Origin: Pristionchus mayeri
Lineage: Eukaryota; Nematoda; Chromadorea; Rhabditida; Neodiplogasteridae
Direction of reading: 5' to 3'
Length of the DNA stretch: 64,000 bases
Assembly: GCA_036245805.1 (NCBI GenBank)
Contig: BTRK01000003.1
Coordinates: forward strand, 42,921,215-42,985,214
Positions 25,301-35,705 of this stretch are shown in pieces. Positions within the stretch are counted from its first letter, which is position 1. Each line of letters opens with the position of its first letter. The notes beneath the pieces are model-generated. The model saw nothing but the letters and a program-made list of their open reading frames with translations. It was not told the origin of the DNA and searched no databases. The position numbers were made by a program, and so were the translations under genes.

Positions 25301-25528
25301 ATCGGGACACTTCAGCGTATGGCCGTTAGAGTGGGGGCGTGATTAGAGTTTGAGGCATGATACCATCATGTTATTCAAAACTTCGCTGATCGACCTGTCG
25401 CGAGATTTTTAAGAATAAAAATAAGATGGTTAAAGAAGAAGGAAGATGGTAACTATAAATTGAACCATGGGATGGGAACATACCAACTTTAGTTTACTAG
25501 AGCGCGATTAGCATTTGAGACAAGGTAT

Positions 25529-25615
25529 TACAGCCTCTTCATTCTATTCACTCTCTCGCTACGAGATCGTTCAAGACAGTGTAGAGATGGTGTTACAGGT
25601 TCTCGAACTATCATA
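25529..25615. repeat. Hairpin MITE copy
   Basis: CTCTTCATTCTATTCACTCT and the terminal GGTTCTCGAACTATC are recognisable family parts; the right arm is partly lost. Confidence 0.5.
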
Positions 25616-26437
25616 GTTTGAAGCATGTGCTGGGTACACCACAGCTTATGGCCATTAGAGGGGGCGCGATGTTATTATGCAGCAGTGTGCGGGTAGCGAA
25701 AATCAGGAGTCGCTACTTCCCCTTGCCACGAGACTAACTCGATTCATCTTCCTCACTAATAGCAATTTTTCGAGGAGGGGAAGAGTTCTCCTCTCAGATT
25801 GCGGGGCAGACTTCCGACCGTAGATTAGTCATCGAACTCTCCCCTCTAACCTAGTCCCGAGAAACAACATCGTCCTAATTAGCGTTGACATCCCGATACG
25901 CTGAAACGCCCACTCGATAGCTAGGTATGCGCTCGTTTTTCACACCGCTGATGTTCTCTGTTTTCCTCCCAATCTATGCCCTCTTTCCTCTCACCGATCT
26001 TCCAGAATTAGATCGTTAGAGGATAGTCAACCACTTGTCCTGGACCTCATAATTGGGAGCGCGCTTTTCAATTTCTGATTCTCATGAGTGTTGTCTGCTC
26101 TGTGACTCAGTGAAAACAAGACAATTCCCACTCCCGTTTTCTCTATTCTTTGCTCTACAAACCAGAAAGCCACAGAGCGAAGTAGTTCTTGAAATTAGAA
26201 GTGGTGTCACTTGTTTATCTGATCTGGGAAAACATTGAGGACAAGGCAGTGTACTTCATTATATATATTTTTTAAATATTTTTTATTTATATTTATTGTA
26301 TTTTTGGTCAGTCGTCTTCACATCATTGAAGTAGCTTTTCAAAGGCAGCGGGGGTGGTCGTTAATGGCGGGTTCAGCCGGACAATGCACTGCTCAGGGCG
26401 CTATTGTTTCCCCCGCCAGTGCCTTTCCGTTCCGATT

Positions 26438-26656
26438 AATGCTGTGGAAATTTTCAAGAACTTCACAAATTTGAATTCCCGCAATTCCATATCTCGGCTC
26501 CCAGTAGAGCTAGAGACTTAAAAATTGGAATATGGGGTGGAAACGTAAAAACCACCCCACATTCCAATTTTCAAGTCGCTAGCTCTACTGGGAGCCGAGA
26601 TATGGAATTGCGGGAATTCAAATTTGTGAAGTTCTCCTTGAAATTTTCCACAGCAT
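26438..26656. repeat. TTTGAATTCCCGC palindrome, copy 1
   Basis: A near-perfect palindrome of about 219 bp with ends ATGCTGTGGAAATTTT and AAATTTTCCACAGCAT. The arms contain TTTGAATTCCCGCAATTCC, and the loop is near 26546. The core arm sequence recurs in the palindrome at 62010-62211 in the TRPV gene. Confidence 0.85.
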
Positions 26657-28384
26657 AAGTGCTCCGATGAAGCTGAAAAGTCCTCGACTTCCTTGTCAAC
26701 TCTCTGCTCAAGCGACCAATCCCATTAGTGCAGGCGCATTCGCCGAAATTATGTCATTCTCAGCTACTTTTCTTCCCAGGTTGATCCTTGCTTACAAAGA
26801 TTCTTTCAGAATCACTTCATCGAATCTTTGATCGACTCGCAAGGTGTCTAGCCGTATTAGTGCATGCGGATTTCAGCTGAAATTATGCAGTTCTTTGACA
26901 CGCTTGGGATTCCAGCTGAATGTTACTCTTTCATACACCTGAACTCCCTTATCGTTGACGTGAAATATGCCATATCAAATGATCTTTACCCTTTCGAAAA
27001 TATTTGTGCAGTAAATCACGCTCCTCCTTCTCAAGTTACCCCACCCCCTATTATCGCTTTCCGCCTATTAGGACCTAGAAAGGGTCAGGCAGGCAGAAGT
27101 TGCTCATGTTTCCTGTCCGTCGTCTCCCTTTCCGCCTCCACTAATCTCTCCAATCCACACACTCTCTCGTCCACTCTGACCTCATAGAGTGCCCCCGAGG
27201 GCGGACGAATCGCATACCGCCCGGCCCCGCCCACTCCACCGATTTGTGCTCCCCCCACTTCACATTGTTGACAAGCGAAGCGCGCCGCCGTTCCCCTCCC
27301 ACGGTATTCCCCCACTACCTCCATTTCCCTCCCCCCACCGTTCGAGAATTAATATTGTATTCGGAGAAGGAACAGTACCATTTTCTCGGCGTTGTCGTCC
27401 TTCTTCGTAGACTACGTCCTTCTATTAGCTCAACGGGGGCAGAAAGGCAGGAAATCCGGTCGAAGAATAATGTATTTGTGGCGTGAGCTGACTACATCTA
27501 GCATTTGGCGACTCTTGACTGGTCCCTGTTCCGGGTAGTAGAGTGATAGCTTCACAAAAATGACCCTCTCAATTGTGCTCGAGCGCAGGTTTTACTCGCG
27601 AGAGAGAAAGTATAAGAACGAGACAATTTCTAGCGAAACCCATCCCTAGTATGGTCTTGCGAAATATTGGTCTTGCAATAAATTCCAGGTTTTTTCTGCA
27701 TCGATGGTTGTTTTCCCACGATTATTTGATACTTTCTGAGAACTCCCGAATTGTTTTCACATGTTCGGTGCGTCTGGTCCTGTGAAGATTGCGCGAAAAA
27801 CATTCCGTTTCTCGCAATTGTCCTGGAAACCGGCAAATGTTAGGGAAACCCTGTGCGGAATAGGGCGCAGACTTCTGATTCTCTTCTATCGAGTTATTAT
27901 TATCTCGTTAGACGTGAAATTGACTTTGAAGCACTGTGAGATAATAGTCGCTCGGACTATTATCACTTCCACTAACGAAAACATATCACCTTGCAATTAA
28001 CAAATTATCCAACTATTTCACAGTGGTAGGTAGCAAAGATCAAAAATCAACTATCACGAGGAATCTTCTGACCCTCTCCAAACCAAACGCTCAATGGTCG
28101 ATCAGAGTGAGCGAGAGAGTGTATGGTATGGGGAGAGCGACACCATTGCTCACTATCACTTAAACCTTCCCGGATATCCTTCTGCTGCATATGTTTTTTC
28201 CTTTATAACTTGCCGCAATTGCGTTACAAAACAATCGCGCTACATCAACACCTGGTACAAAAAAAAGTTGTTCATAATTGCGATAATCTGCTCAATAGCT
28301 TACGTGCTGCGTTCATACCGTATTAGCGTGAAATATTGATAATTGATTATTTATTCAAATAACAAATCAATAATTCAGCAATCG

Positions 28385-31300
28385 ATGTGTCGCGGGATCC
28401 GCGTCAATGACGAATGGACAACCCTGTGCGGCAAGGTTAGAATTATCTTTTGATCTGTTGTAATATTTTATCTTCCACAAACGAAAAACTGTCCATTTTC
28501 TCCTTATTTTGGACTTATTTCACGATATTGTTCTAAGTTGCTACTGAAAGAACTCGAACAATAAGTGATGCAGACCCCGCTTGCCCAGTCTAGAACAAGG
28601 GTGTACCTTCACCACAAATATCAAAGGTCACTTTAGATATGGCTGCGAAATCGTAACCTCGTCCAGCTGTTCGCCCTCTTCCAACTGGTCGTCGTCCTGA
28701 TCTCCTTCGCCCAGCACATCTTCAGCATCAAGCACTTCGGAAAGGTTCGTTTTCTATTATAAATTGTGGAAACTGCTGTGAACATGGGTGCTAAACACTA
28801 TTTAATGAAACTCGCCAAGAATTTTAGAAAAGTGATGCTTACTTGGATATGGTCGCTTTAGCGGTTTGCGAAGTGCTTAAAATTACGCCAAGAACAGTCT
28901 CGTAGGTGATGTACGAGCTGTCTTTAGAGTACATGCTAAATCTGCCCTTTTGGGATGTCATTGCTACTAACGAGGTCACATTACTAGCAAATCCGCACTA
29001 AATTACGTGCGTTTTCCGAAGACGTCGTTATTCGTATCGCACTTTGGATTCCAAATTCGCGCTTCATTTAGCGCTGCTCATCGCATAAATGGCAGGTCTA
29101 GAGTTCGAGAAATGCTCTCGACTAAGCGAGAGATTGTAGGAAATGAAGAGACGGTGATTTGGATTACGAACTACTGCAGATTTTCCACTGCTCCTTCAAT
29201 GAGAGCTCGCACACTGGCGCGAACTTTCTCCAACATGACGTTATCATCTTTGACTTCGGCCTCTTCCATGAGCTGATTCAGGTATATTTTCAAAACAAAT
29301 TAACACGCTTATAGGGTATAATCCAATTCATTTGACAAAGATCTATGTTTATGTGTTGTTAGTCATTCCGATTTCCTAGCTCTGACCCATCAACTTCTTT
29401 CCAAATGGTCCTCTTCCTGCTAAATCAGTCATGAGTTCCAAAGAATTCGGCTCTTTGTTCTATATTCTCACTCGCCACTCAAAATAGCACGCAAATAGTC
29501 AGAAATTTAAAATTGTTTTGGATGGCTTGGGGAGTGAAAAGTGGACGTGAGACGAGAGAGTGGAGTCGCAGAGACCGGGGAGAGAAATAGTTCATTCACT
29601 TTTTTCGCCTATTGTCTAGTCCAAGACATTCGTCGGCCCAATTGCTCCTGTGATTGAAGCAATCTGGAAGTTGCCAATCTTGGGAAAAATATAGCTAAGT
29701 GTAAACAAGCAATCAGAGATTCATGAAAATTACACAAATCGCACGTCGGTTTAGTGGTAACTTTTTCCTACTAACTATAGCACGGAAATCAAAGCAAAAT
29801 TGACCTGGTTTCGCGTATTGTCTAGCGCACGTATGAATAGAGTCGGCCCGCAATTGCCAATACTGAAGCAATATTGAAGTAGCCAGTAGCAGGAGAAGTA
29901 TAAGAGTCACATGTAAACAAACAATCTGAGATTTTGAAAAACCAAGTTCAGACATCACTTTTGCCGTAATTTCCTTGTAATTTTAATATGAAACGGCCAT
30001 TACTAATACTGAAATTACAAAAATGTAGGAAAGAGAAAACTGCCTCGAACAGGCCCCCAAATTGCTCAAGCGAATCAGACAATCGGGAAGTGGTCGGGAT
30101 TAGAAGAGAATTGCCAAAACAACTATTCTTATTCTTATTCTATACTTACCTGCTTTTCATGGAACTGCATTAGCGGGGCCGAGCACCGGAATCGCAACCT
30201 AAAGAAGAATTGGCCACTTTTTCAAAACTTGAACACATTTATTACTCGGTATCACAATGTTCAAAATTTGGCAACGTGCGCATTTCCAAAAAAAAATTCG
30301 TATGCATCAGTCCGAAAGTAGTTTGTCAACAATTAGAAGACAAATGCGCAGCAAGAAATCTGATACTTGTTCAATTTGTACACTCCTAGCGTCGAGAAAG
30401 CAGAACACATAGCGACTGCCTTTCTAACAGAGTTGGGAATCTTGTTTCCCTATATAATGTAAAATAAAACATTATATCTTTTGAATTTAAAAAAAATCAA
30501 TAATGAATCCACCAAGGCGCCTACTCATTGGGTGGGGAGTTGGTAGAATAGATCACGCTGGTAAGGTACTCCAGGCTGAATCCAACCAAATTGACACTGG
30601 CCTAGCAATGTTCTCCAGTGAATCAGTCTAGAAGATGGGAAATGCCTTTACTTTTAGCTTTGTGAGTCAGATTCTCTACGAGCCGAACAAAATGTGGCAT
30701 AGCGTCTTTACGAAAACATGTGAAATGGTGTTGATCACAGTAGTGAACTTCATTCTTCTTAAAAATTTGACAAATTTAAAAAAGTAATTAAATGCAGGTG
30801 CAAGAGTGCATCGCTAACTACCTTGACGGCGGGTACATGCGCTGCCTCTGGTGCATCGGTCAGGCATTTGCGCTTTTCTGCGCATTGGTAAGTTGAATGA
30901 GTCATTTGTGAAAATGTAAATTTATCCTCGGGCCGGGGTCGAATCTCTAGAATATCCGAGCACCGAGTGCATGCCTATGAATGTTGCCCACCATAGAAAC
31001 CCTTTCCTTAATGTCCGTTAAAGTGAATAAGCCAACTGATCTACTTTTTAATTCTTTCAGATAGTGACTCGATACATTCGCAACCCGCATCCACTCATGT
31101 TCTGGCCACTGCTGATTATGCAGGTGAGAGTGACTGGAAATTAACATTGAGGGAACGAGTGTGGAAACTTGTTGATTTTGTTCGCTTCATCTTTAGTTAT
31201 CTCGTAATTGACACGTGGAGAGAAAGCGATTAGCTTGCTTATAAGATTGCTTATATTTTGCGAAAGAGTGAAATAATTGCTCTCAGATGAGAAATTATTT

Positions 31301-33113
31301 TCAGAACGCCTACTGCTTCGGGCTGGTCATTCTCACAATCGCGACTGCGGACAAGGTAAAAATGTTGCTATTAGAATCACATTAATATAATGGATTGGAA
31401 TTCTCAATGACGAAGCTAATTAGAATCACTTCTCAATGCAGTTAAAAAAAATTAGTTCGTCATACAACTCATTCCAGCTGCTGGTGAACATTCTCCATCC
31501 GACGAATCCACATCTCAATCTGCTCATTCTCTACTTTGGGATAGGAACAGGTTCGCGATTCATTCATTTATCTCAATTCAATTCAATTTATCACGTCAGG
31601 TAGTTAACACCAGATGAGGATAGGTCTTATTCTTCGGTCTTATAGGTCTTATTATTCGTCATTTATTGGGGTGTCCGGAAAGTTCGTATAATGCTTCGGA
31701 AAAAAGTCAGTTCGCGATCAAATGCAGTGATTGCGCAATCTGTTTGTCAACAATGTATTGCATCATTCTGACGTTGAGTAGTGAGAGGATTTAATCAGTC
31801 TCCTAGTTGCTACATTGATTCTTGTGATGGACTCCCATCTCTACCTCCGAGCAGTTTTACTTCATTACTACCGTCTTGGCCGATCCGTGAAGGAGGCCCA
31901 CTCTGCCCTGGCCCAGTCGGAAGGAGCTGACGCCCCCTCCATACCCTTCTGCTATAAGTGGTTCTCCCGCTTCAAGAAAGGGGAGTTTGGTCTCGATGAT
32001 CAACCCCGCTCTGGACGCCCTCCCTCCCTCGATCAGCCTCTCGTTCTCCGCACACTGAAGCGCAAGCCTGTGGCCCGATATCCTCCATCGATCTGGGAAG
32101 AAGCCGAAACTCCCACAAGTGATTCCCCATGACCTCTCCCCCGAACAGCTGAAAAATCGTGTTCAAGTCTGTCGGGAATTACTCCATCGTAGATCCAATC
32201 TTCGATGGGTCAATTCCATCATCGCTACAGATGAGAAGTGGATCACGTACGATAACCCTGAGAGGAGATTGCAAAGGGTGGATGCAGATGAGAAGCCCAC
32301 GCCCGTCCCGAAGAAGGAAGAGCACGGAAAGAAGGAACTCCTCTGCTTCTTCTTCTCAGTGCTCGGTCCTATCTACTGGGAGATCCTCGCCCCTGGCACC
32401 GGCATCAATGCCGACCTCTTCTCTGAACAACTGGAAGATGTCGCGATCAGAGTCCCTCCCAGACTACTGAACCAGGGCAAAATTCTTCTTCTGATGGACA
32501 ATGCTCGCCCACATCGAGCGAAGATAACCCAGAAGAAAATGGACGAGCTGAAGATCGAGAGGATTCCCCATCCACCGTATTCACCGGATCTCTCCCCATG
32601 CGACTACCACTGCTTCCGCTCTCTCTCTGACTTCTGCAAAGGAAAGAAGTTCAAGAATCGCGATGAAGTTGTGAGGGCTTTCGTGAACTGGGCGGTCTCG
32701 AAAAAACCCGCATTCTGGAAGAGAGGAATCGAGACCCTGCCCAATCGCTGGAGGGAGGTAGTGAGAAAGAAGGGGGCATACATTGGTCACTGAGAATTGT
32801 ACAGCACTAAATAAAAAATAAAAACAAAAAATTATACGAACTTTCCGGACACCCCAATATCTCTATACCGAACTTTCAGTGAGATGGGTCGAAAAACTGT
32901 GGTGATCCTCTGCTGGGGGCGATTGATCTCCAGTAGTGAAATGATTCGAACATTGTATTTGGTGTTCCCTGGACACCTTCGATACTAGAGATCAAAGATC
33001 AACTTCCAGGTTTGAATCACATCTTCGACTACATTCTCTGGCACTACTACTGGCACGAGGAGGCGATGTACATGCAACGAACTGGCAAGCACGTGCTGCC
33101 GTTCTGGGTCTAG
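28385..33113 (+). CDS. Small multi-pass membrane protein, nematode type, unknown function
   Basis: Eight exons with consistent phase: 28385-28435, 28637-28744, 29180-29281, 30798-30887, 31061-31123, 31305-31355, 31478-31550, 33010-33113 (TAG at 33111). The product is 213 residues. It has about four hydrophobic segments: LVQLFALFQLVVVLISFA near 24-41, CLWCIGQAFALFCAL near 103-117, FWPLLIMQNAYCFGLVILTI near 131-150 and LNLLILYFGIG near 168-178. There is a Cys/Asn-containing loop (FHCSFNESSH) between the first two. There is no signal peptide, and the C-terminus is rich in aromatics and His. I cannot name the family. The last intron (31551-33009) contains a mariner copy, and intron 2 ends in a MITE that supplies the 3' splice region of exon 3. 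A poly(A) signal follows at 33508. Confidence 0.8.
29099..29173. repeat. Hairpin MITE forming the intron end before exon 3
   Basis: It begins CTAGAGTTCGAGAAATGCTC, continues CTAAGCGAGAG and GGAAATGAAGAGACGGTGAT, and ends GATTACGAACTA. The last bases run straight into CTGCAG, the acceptor of exon 29180-29281. This is a shortened member of the family, with most of the left arm lost. Confidence 0.7.
30203..30315. repeat. TGATGAG-family hairpin, diverged copy
   Basis: GGCCACTTTTTCAAAACTTG, ATGTTCAAAATTTGGCAACG and the end TGCATCAGTCC resemble the copies at 7428 and 13881. The left terminus is not clear. It lies in intron 3 of the membrane-protein gene. Confidence 0.5.
31666..32857 (+). mobile_element. 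mariner (DD34D) transposon, copy 2, inside an intron
   Basis: A 1192 bp element with the same terminal repeats as copy 1, flanked by TA at 31664-31665 and 32858-32859. It lies inside intron 7 of the four-helix membrane protein gene, in the same orientation. Sequence outside the deletions is almost identical to copy 1, so both arrived recently. Confidence 0.95.
31815..32793 (+). pseudogene. mariner transposase, frameshifted by a 50 bp deletion
   Basis: Relative to copy 1, 50 bases are missing just after codons KRKP (around 32072), removing the second helix-turn-helix segment and shifting the frame; the first frame then ends at 32132. The correct frame resumes with LSPEQLKNRV and carries all three catalytic Asp residues to the stop at 32793. 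Unlike copy 1, it keeps the intact segment after TYDNP (ERRLQRVDADEK). It cannot make a full transposase. Confidence 0.9.
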
Positions 33114-33689
33114 TGGACCCATCTTGGTACCTATTCTTGTACCCGATCTGATTCACACTCTGGTACCAACTCTGGCACCCTTCTAGTATCCACTCTAGTT
33201 CCCTCTTTGGTACCCATTTGTTAGTCGCAATTCAATACCCTTCTCTGAGCTTGAAACCGATCTCTATCAGGTGCCCACTCTGGGTTTAGCGAACACTTTC
33301 TGGTTTTAGCAGTCTTCTTCGTCTCTCTAGACTTATCACTCCTTCCGGTCCTCTTCTTCTACCACTGCACGTTTCACTCTCGAATGTCATTCCGTTCACA
33401 CTCGATTGTTTTGTTTTATACTTTTTGATCTTTGATCTCTCTTCCATCATATTCCGTATTGTGATATGATGAGCGATTATCAGACCTAGGTGGTGTCAAA
33501 TCATTCCAATAAAGATGATTTTGAGGCAGCTGATGCTTACACACTCGTAATCTTGTGGAGATAAAAGTCAGATCATTTTAAAAGAGTGGATTGTTTATAC
33601 AAGATGAGGACACGACTGTAAACATACCGTGCTTCAAAAGAACACTGTACGATTCTACACCTCCGTTCCATTCCACTGCTTTATTTGCG
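33114..33689. other. 3' flank of membrane-protein gene; no gene
   Basis: From 33116 to about 33300 the sequence is a degenerate repeat of the type TCTGGTACCAACTCTGG, probably 3' UTR. A poly(A) signal follows at 33508. The rest, to the start of the next gene, shows nothing recognisable. Confidence 0.5.
33508..33513 (+). terminator. Poly(A) signal AATAAA
   Basis: A canonical AATAAA about 395 nt after the stop codon of the four-helix membrane protein gene. It is the nearest plausible cleavage signal. Confidence 0.5.
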
Positions 33690-34969
33690 ATGCTATTCTA
33701 CGTATTTTTAATTTCGCATCTTGTACTGCAACTTCAAGCAGATTCGCTCAATTTTACACAATTTGAGGAGGGCGTCAAGGTGAGGAATATACGCTATACA
33801 TTTACTGTATCGACGGCTTCGCAAGAAACAACTCTCTTCATTCCGCGTGCTATCTCGTCTGTCACACCGACGAGATAGTATGCAGAATGAAGAGAGCCAT
33901 TTCTTGAAAAGTTATCAGTTTTTTTCCGAAATTGCATTAGGCGTTGCATGAAACGTTTGGACCTCTAAACTACCCCTCATTGTCTTCGTCTTTCGCTGAA
34001 CAAGCAGCCAAATTCGGAATCTCCGCACAGAAGCATGTGGATACGTGCACTGGTAAGAAATTACTCGTATATTCAATTTTTGAATATAATCGTTATTTCA
34101 GATTCCATACTTAACTTTGCGAAAGCAAAATCGGAGCTACTGGGTCTTATTGAGAATGGACTATCTAGTGTGGGAAGGATTGTGAATGAAACGGAATATG
34201 TAGGTACATTAGATAGTTGAGGGGTAATTTTAATGATTCGCTCGTCTGGTTTGCCGGGGGAAAAGAAAAGCGAAAACAAGAAATATAGTATACAGCCCTC
34301 AACAGTGTCGACTACGACAGCTTTATGCAGCTGATATGCAAATGCCAGAAACCATTTTCAGGATCTGTTTGAAATGACAAAAGCAGAGAGGAAAACAAAC
34401 AATACACTTGAACAAATCCAGACCAGGATGAATAAAGTGAGCCAAAAAAATTCGGGAATCCGTAGAAACTGATTACCCAGGACTTCTTATTTCTCTCCAT
34501 ATTTTAAGTTTTTAAGACATTGCGTAATCTAGAGTTTGCAGTGTTTTGAAGACCTACGTGAATTTCTTCCCAGAACTATTGGTTTTATGAACAGAAAGAT
34601 AAATGAATTTAGATTGTCCAATTCATCGGATGAAGTCATCGAATTCGTTGAACACGTAATGTGATAAATATATTATTTTTGTCATTGTAATTATTACCAT
34701 AACTAATGACTTCTTCAGATTACGTACACGATTGTGAAGAAAGTTGCTGTAGAACATGGCGTGAACTTGTCCATATTTGGTCAACATGGTCCAATTTTTT
34801 TTGGAAAGGAATTCATGATCAAGTTATTGAGTGATGTGGTGAGGAAAGCTTTTTATAATCAGAAAAAGAAGCTTTTATTTAGTTTCCAATACGTTATTAT
34901 CATGTTCTTTCCGATGGAGATAGATTTATTGTCAACCAATCTTTCTGCGTTGATATTCTACAAAGGTAA
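33690..34969 (+). CDS. Small secreted protein, unknown family
   Basis: Seven exons with matching phase: 33690-33779, 33941-34052, 34102-34199, 34362-34436, 34542-34655, 34719-34838, 34883-34969; 231 residues. The start at 33690 gives a clean signal peptide (MLFYVFLISHLVLQLQA); upstream in-frame ATGs at 33591 and 33681 exist but precede no signal. The mature part is mostly helical and charged, with few Cys (DTCTDS, NKCFED, FCVDIL) and several N-glycosylation sites (NFTQ, NETEY, NNTL, NLSI). I recognise no domain. An alternative 3' end is possible: a donor at 34967 and an acceptor ending at 35067 would replace the stop with HCTLQLNK and TGA at 35093-35095, overlapping an AATAAA. Intron 1 contains a hairpin MITE. 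Confidence 0.65.
33816..33906. repeat. Hairpin MITE copy in intron 1 of the secreted-protein gene
   Basis: CAAGAAACAACTCTCTTCAT is mirrored by ATGAAGAGAGCCATTTCTTG, with CGTGCTATCTCGTC and GACGAGATAGTATG around the loop. It ends about 30 bp before the acceptor of exon 2. Confidence 0.8.
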
Positions 34970-35705
34970 TCATCGTTTTATCCTTATTAACCTTTAACAA
35001 TGATTGTTAAGGGCCATCATATCCATCGATAGAACTAGACTCGATGTCTTTGAGACTTTAAATTCAGGCATTGCACATTGCAATTGAATAAATGATAATT
35101 CGTTCTTGACACAATAAATCTTTTGATTCTGACACTGTCTTATCGGCTCACTACGGACGAGAGTGCGTAAATTGAGAAATTCGTTATCGGAAATATCGGA
35201 GTTCCGGCATCTGCACTAATGCTGGTTGACGAAAGCAAAGGAATGAACGAAATTACAGGGTTGATAGAAGTTAAAGTGGACGATCGGCGCGGTATTGAGG
35301 CGTACTTATGAGCTGTATGGATGAGTGTCCATATCAATCTAGTACTAAACATGGTAGTCGTTTGTATTTGAAGTCGGTAAAGGGTTTGTGACAATGTTTG
35401 CACTTTTTTCTTCAATTTCCCCCTTCCTACATGATACGCCTCGTGTCGAAGTAAGGAGAGTTGTGTGCAGATATGTCCACACTAATGAGAGAGTTGGTGA
35501 AATCGAGAGTCGTAGAGAGAAAGAGAAAGAAGGGGAGTAGGAAAGAACAGAGAGTCGGTGTTCGCCCGAACAGTAACAGTGAAGGACACTCTCGGGTCAT
35601 TTACTTGTTATCTCGATCTCATGTCTTCTCTATTCCCTTCGAAAATCTCTCTCCCCTCTTTCCCTCTCCTCCCATCTCCTATCCGATCTCTACTCCACTA
35701 CTGCA
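34970..35705. other. Intergenic between secreted protein and transferase
   Basis: Contains AATAAA motifs at 35087 and near 35114, a coding-like fragment (35177-35307), and the presumed transferase promoter. No operon-type short spacing is present. Confidence 0.5.
35177..35307 (+). pseudogene. Coding-like fragment, no complete gene
   Basis: The frame starting GAG AAA TTC reads EKFVIGNIGVPASALMLVDE and continues through a plausible protein-like sequence (GLIEVKVDDRRG) to a TGA. The same frame remains open again after that stop (AVWMSVHINLVLNMVVV). An in-frame stop between two sensible stretches suggests a decayed exon. I do not recognise the parent gene. Confidence 0.3.

Larger units (their letters stand above)
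18567..28384. other. Intergenic, 9.8 kb of repeats; no gene recognised
   Basis: No reading frame here has supporting splice sites or a domain I recognise. Contents: a CT microsatellite (19575-19631), a 0.5 kb inverted-repeat element (19681-20183), many decayed hairpin arms ending in CTCTCTCG or CGAGAGAG (for example 20460, 20770, 20940, 21290, 21590, 28100), better hairpin copies at 21983, 22283 and 25529, and a palindrome at 26438. From about 23100 to 25500 I see nothing definable. Confidence 0.6.

Noticed and set aside
25056..25310. 84-codon minus-strand frame
   Set aside because: No splice-site support, no recognisable domain, isolated in repeat-poor intergenic DNA; chance length.
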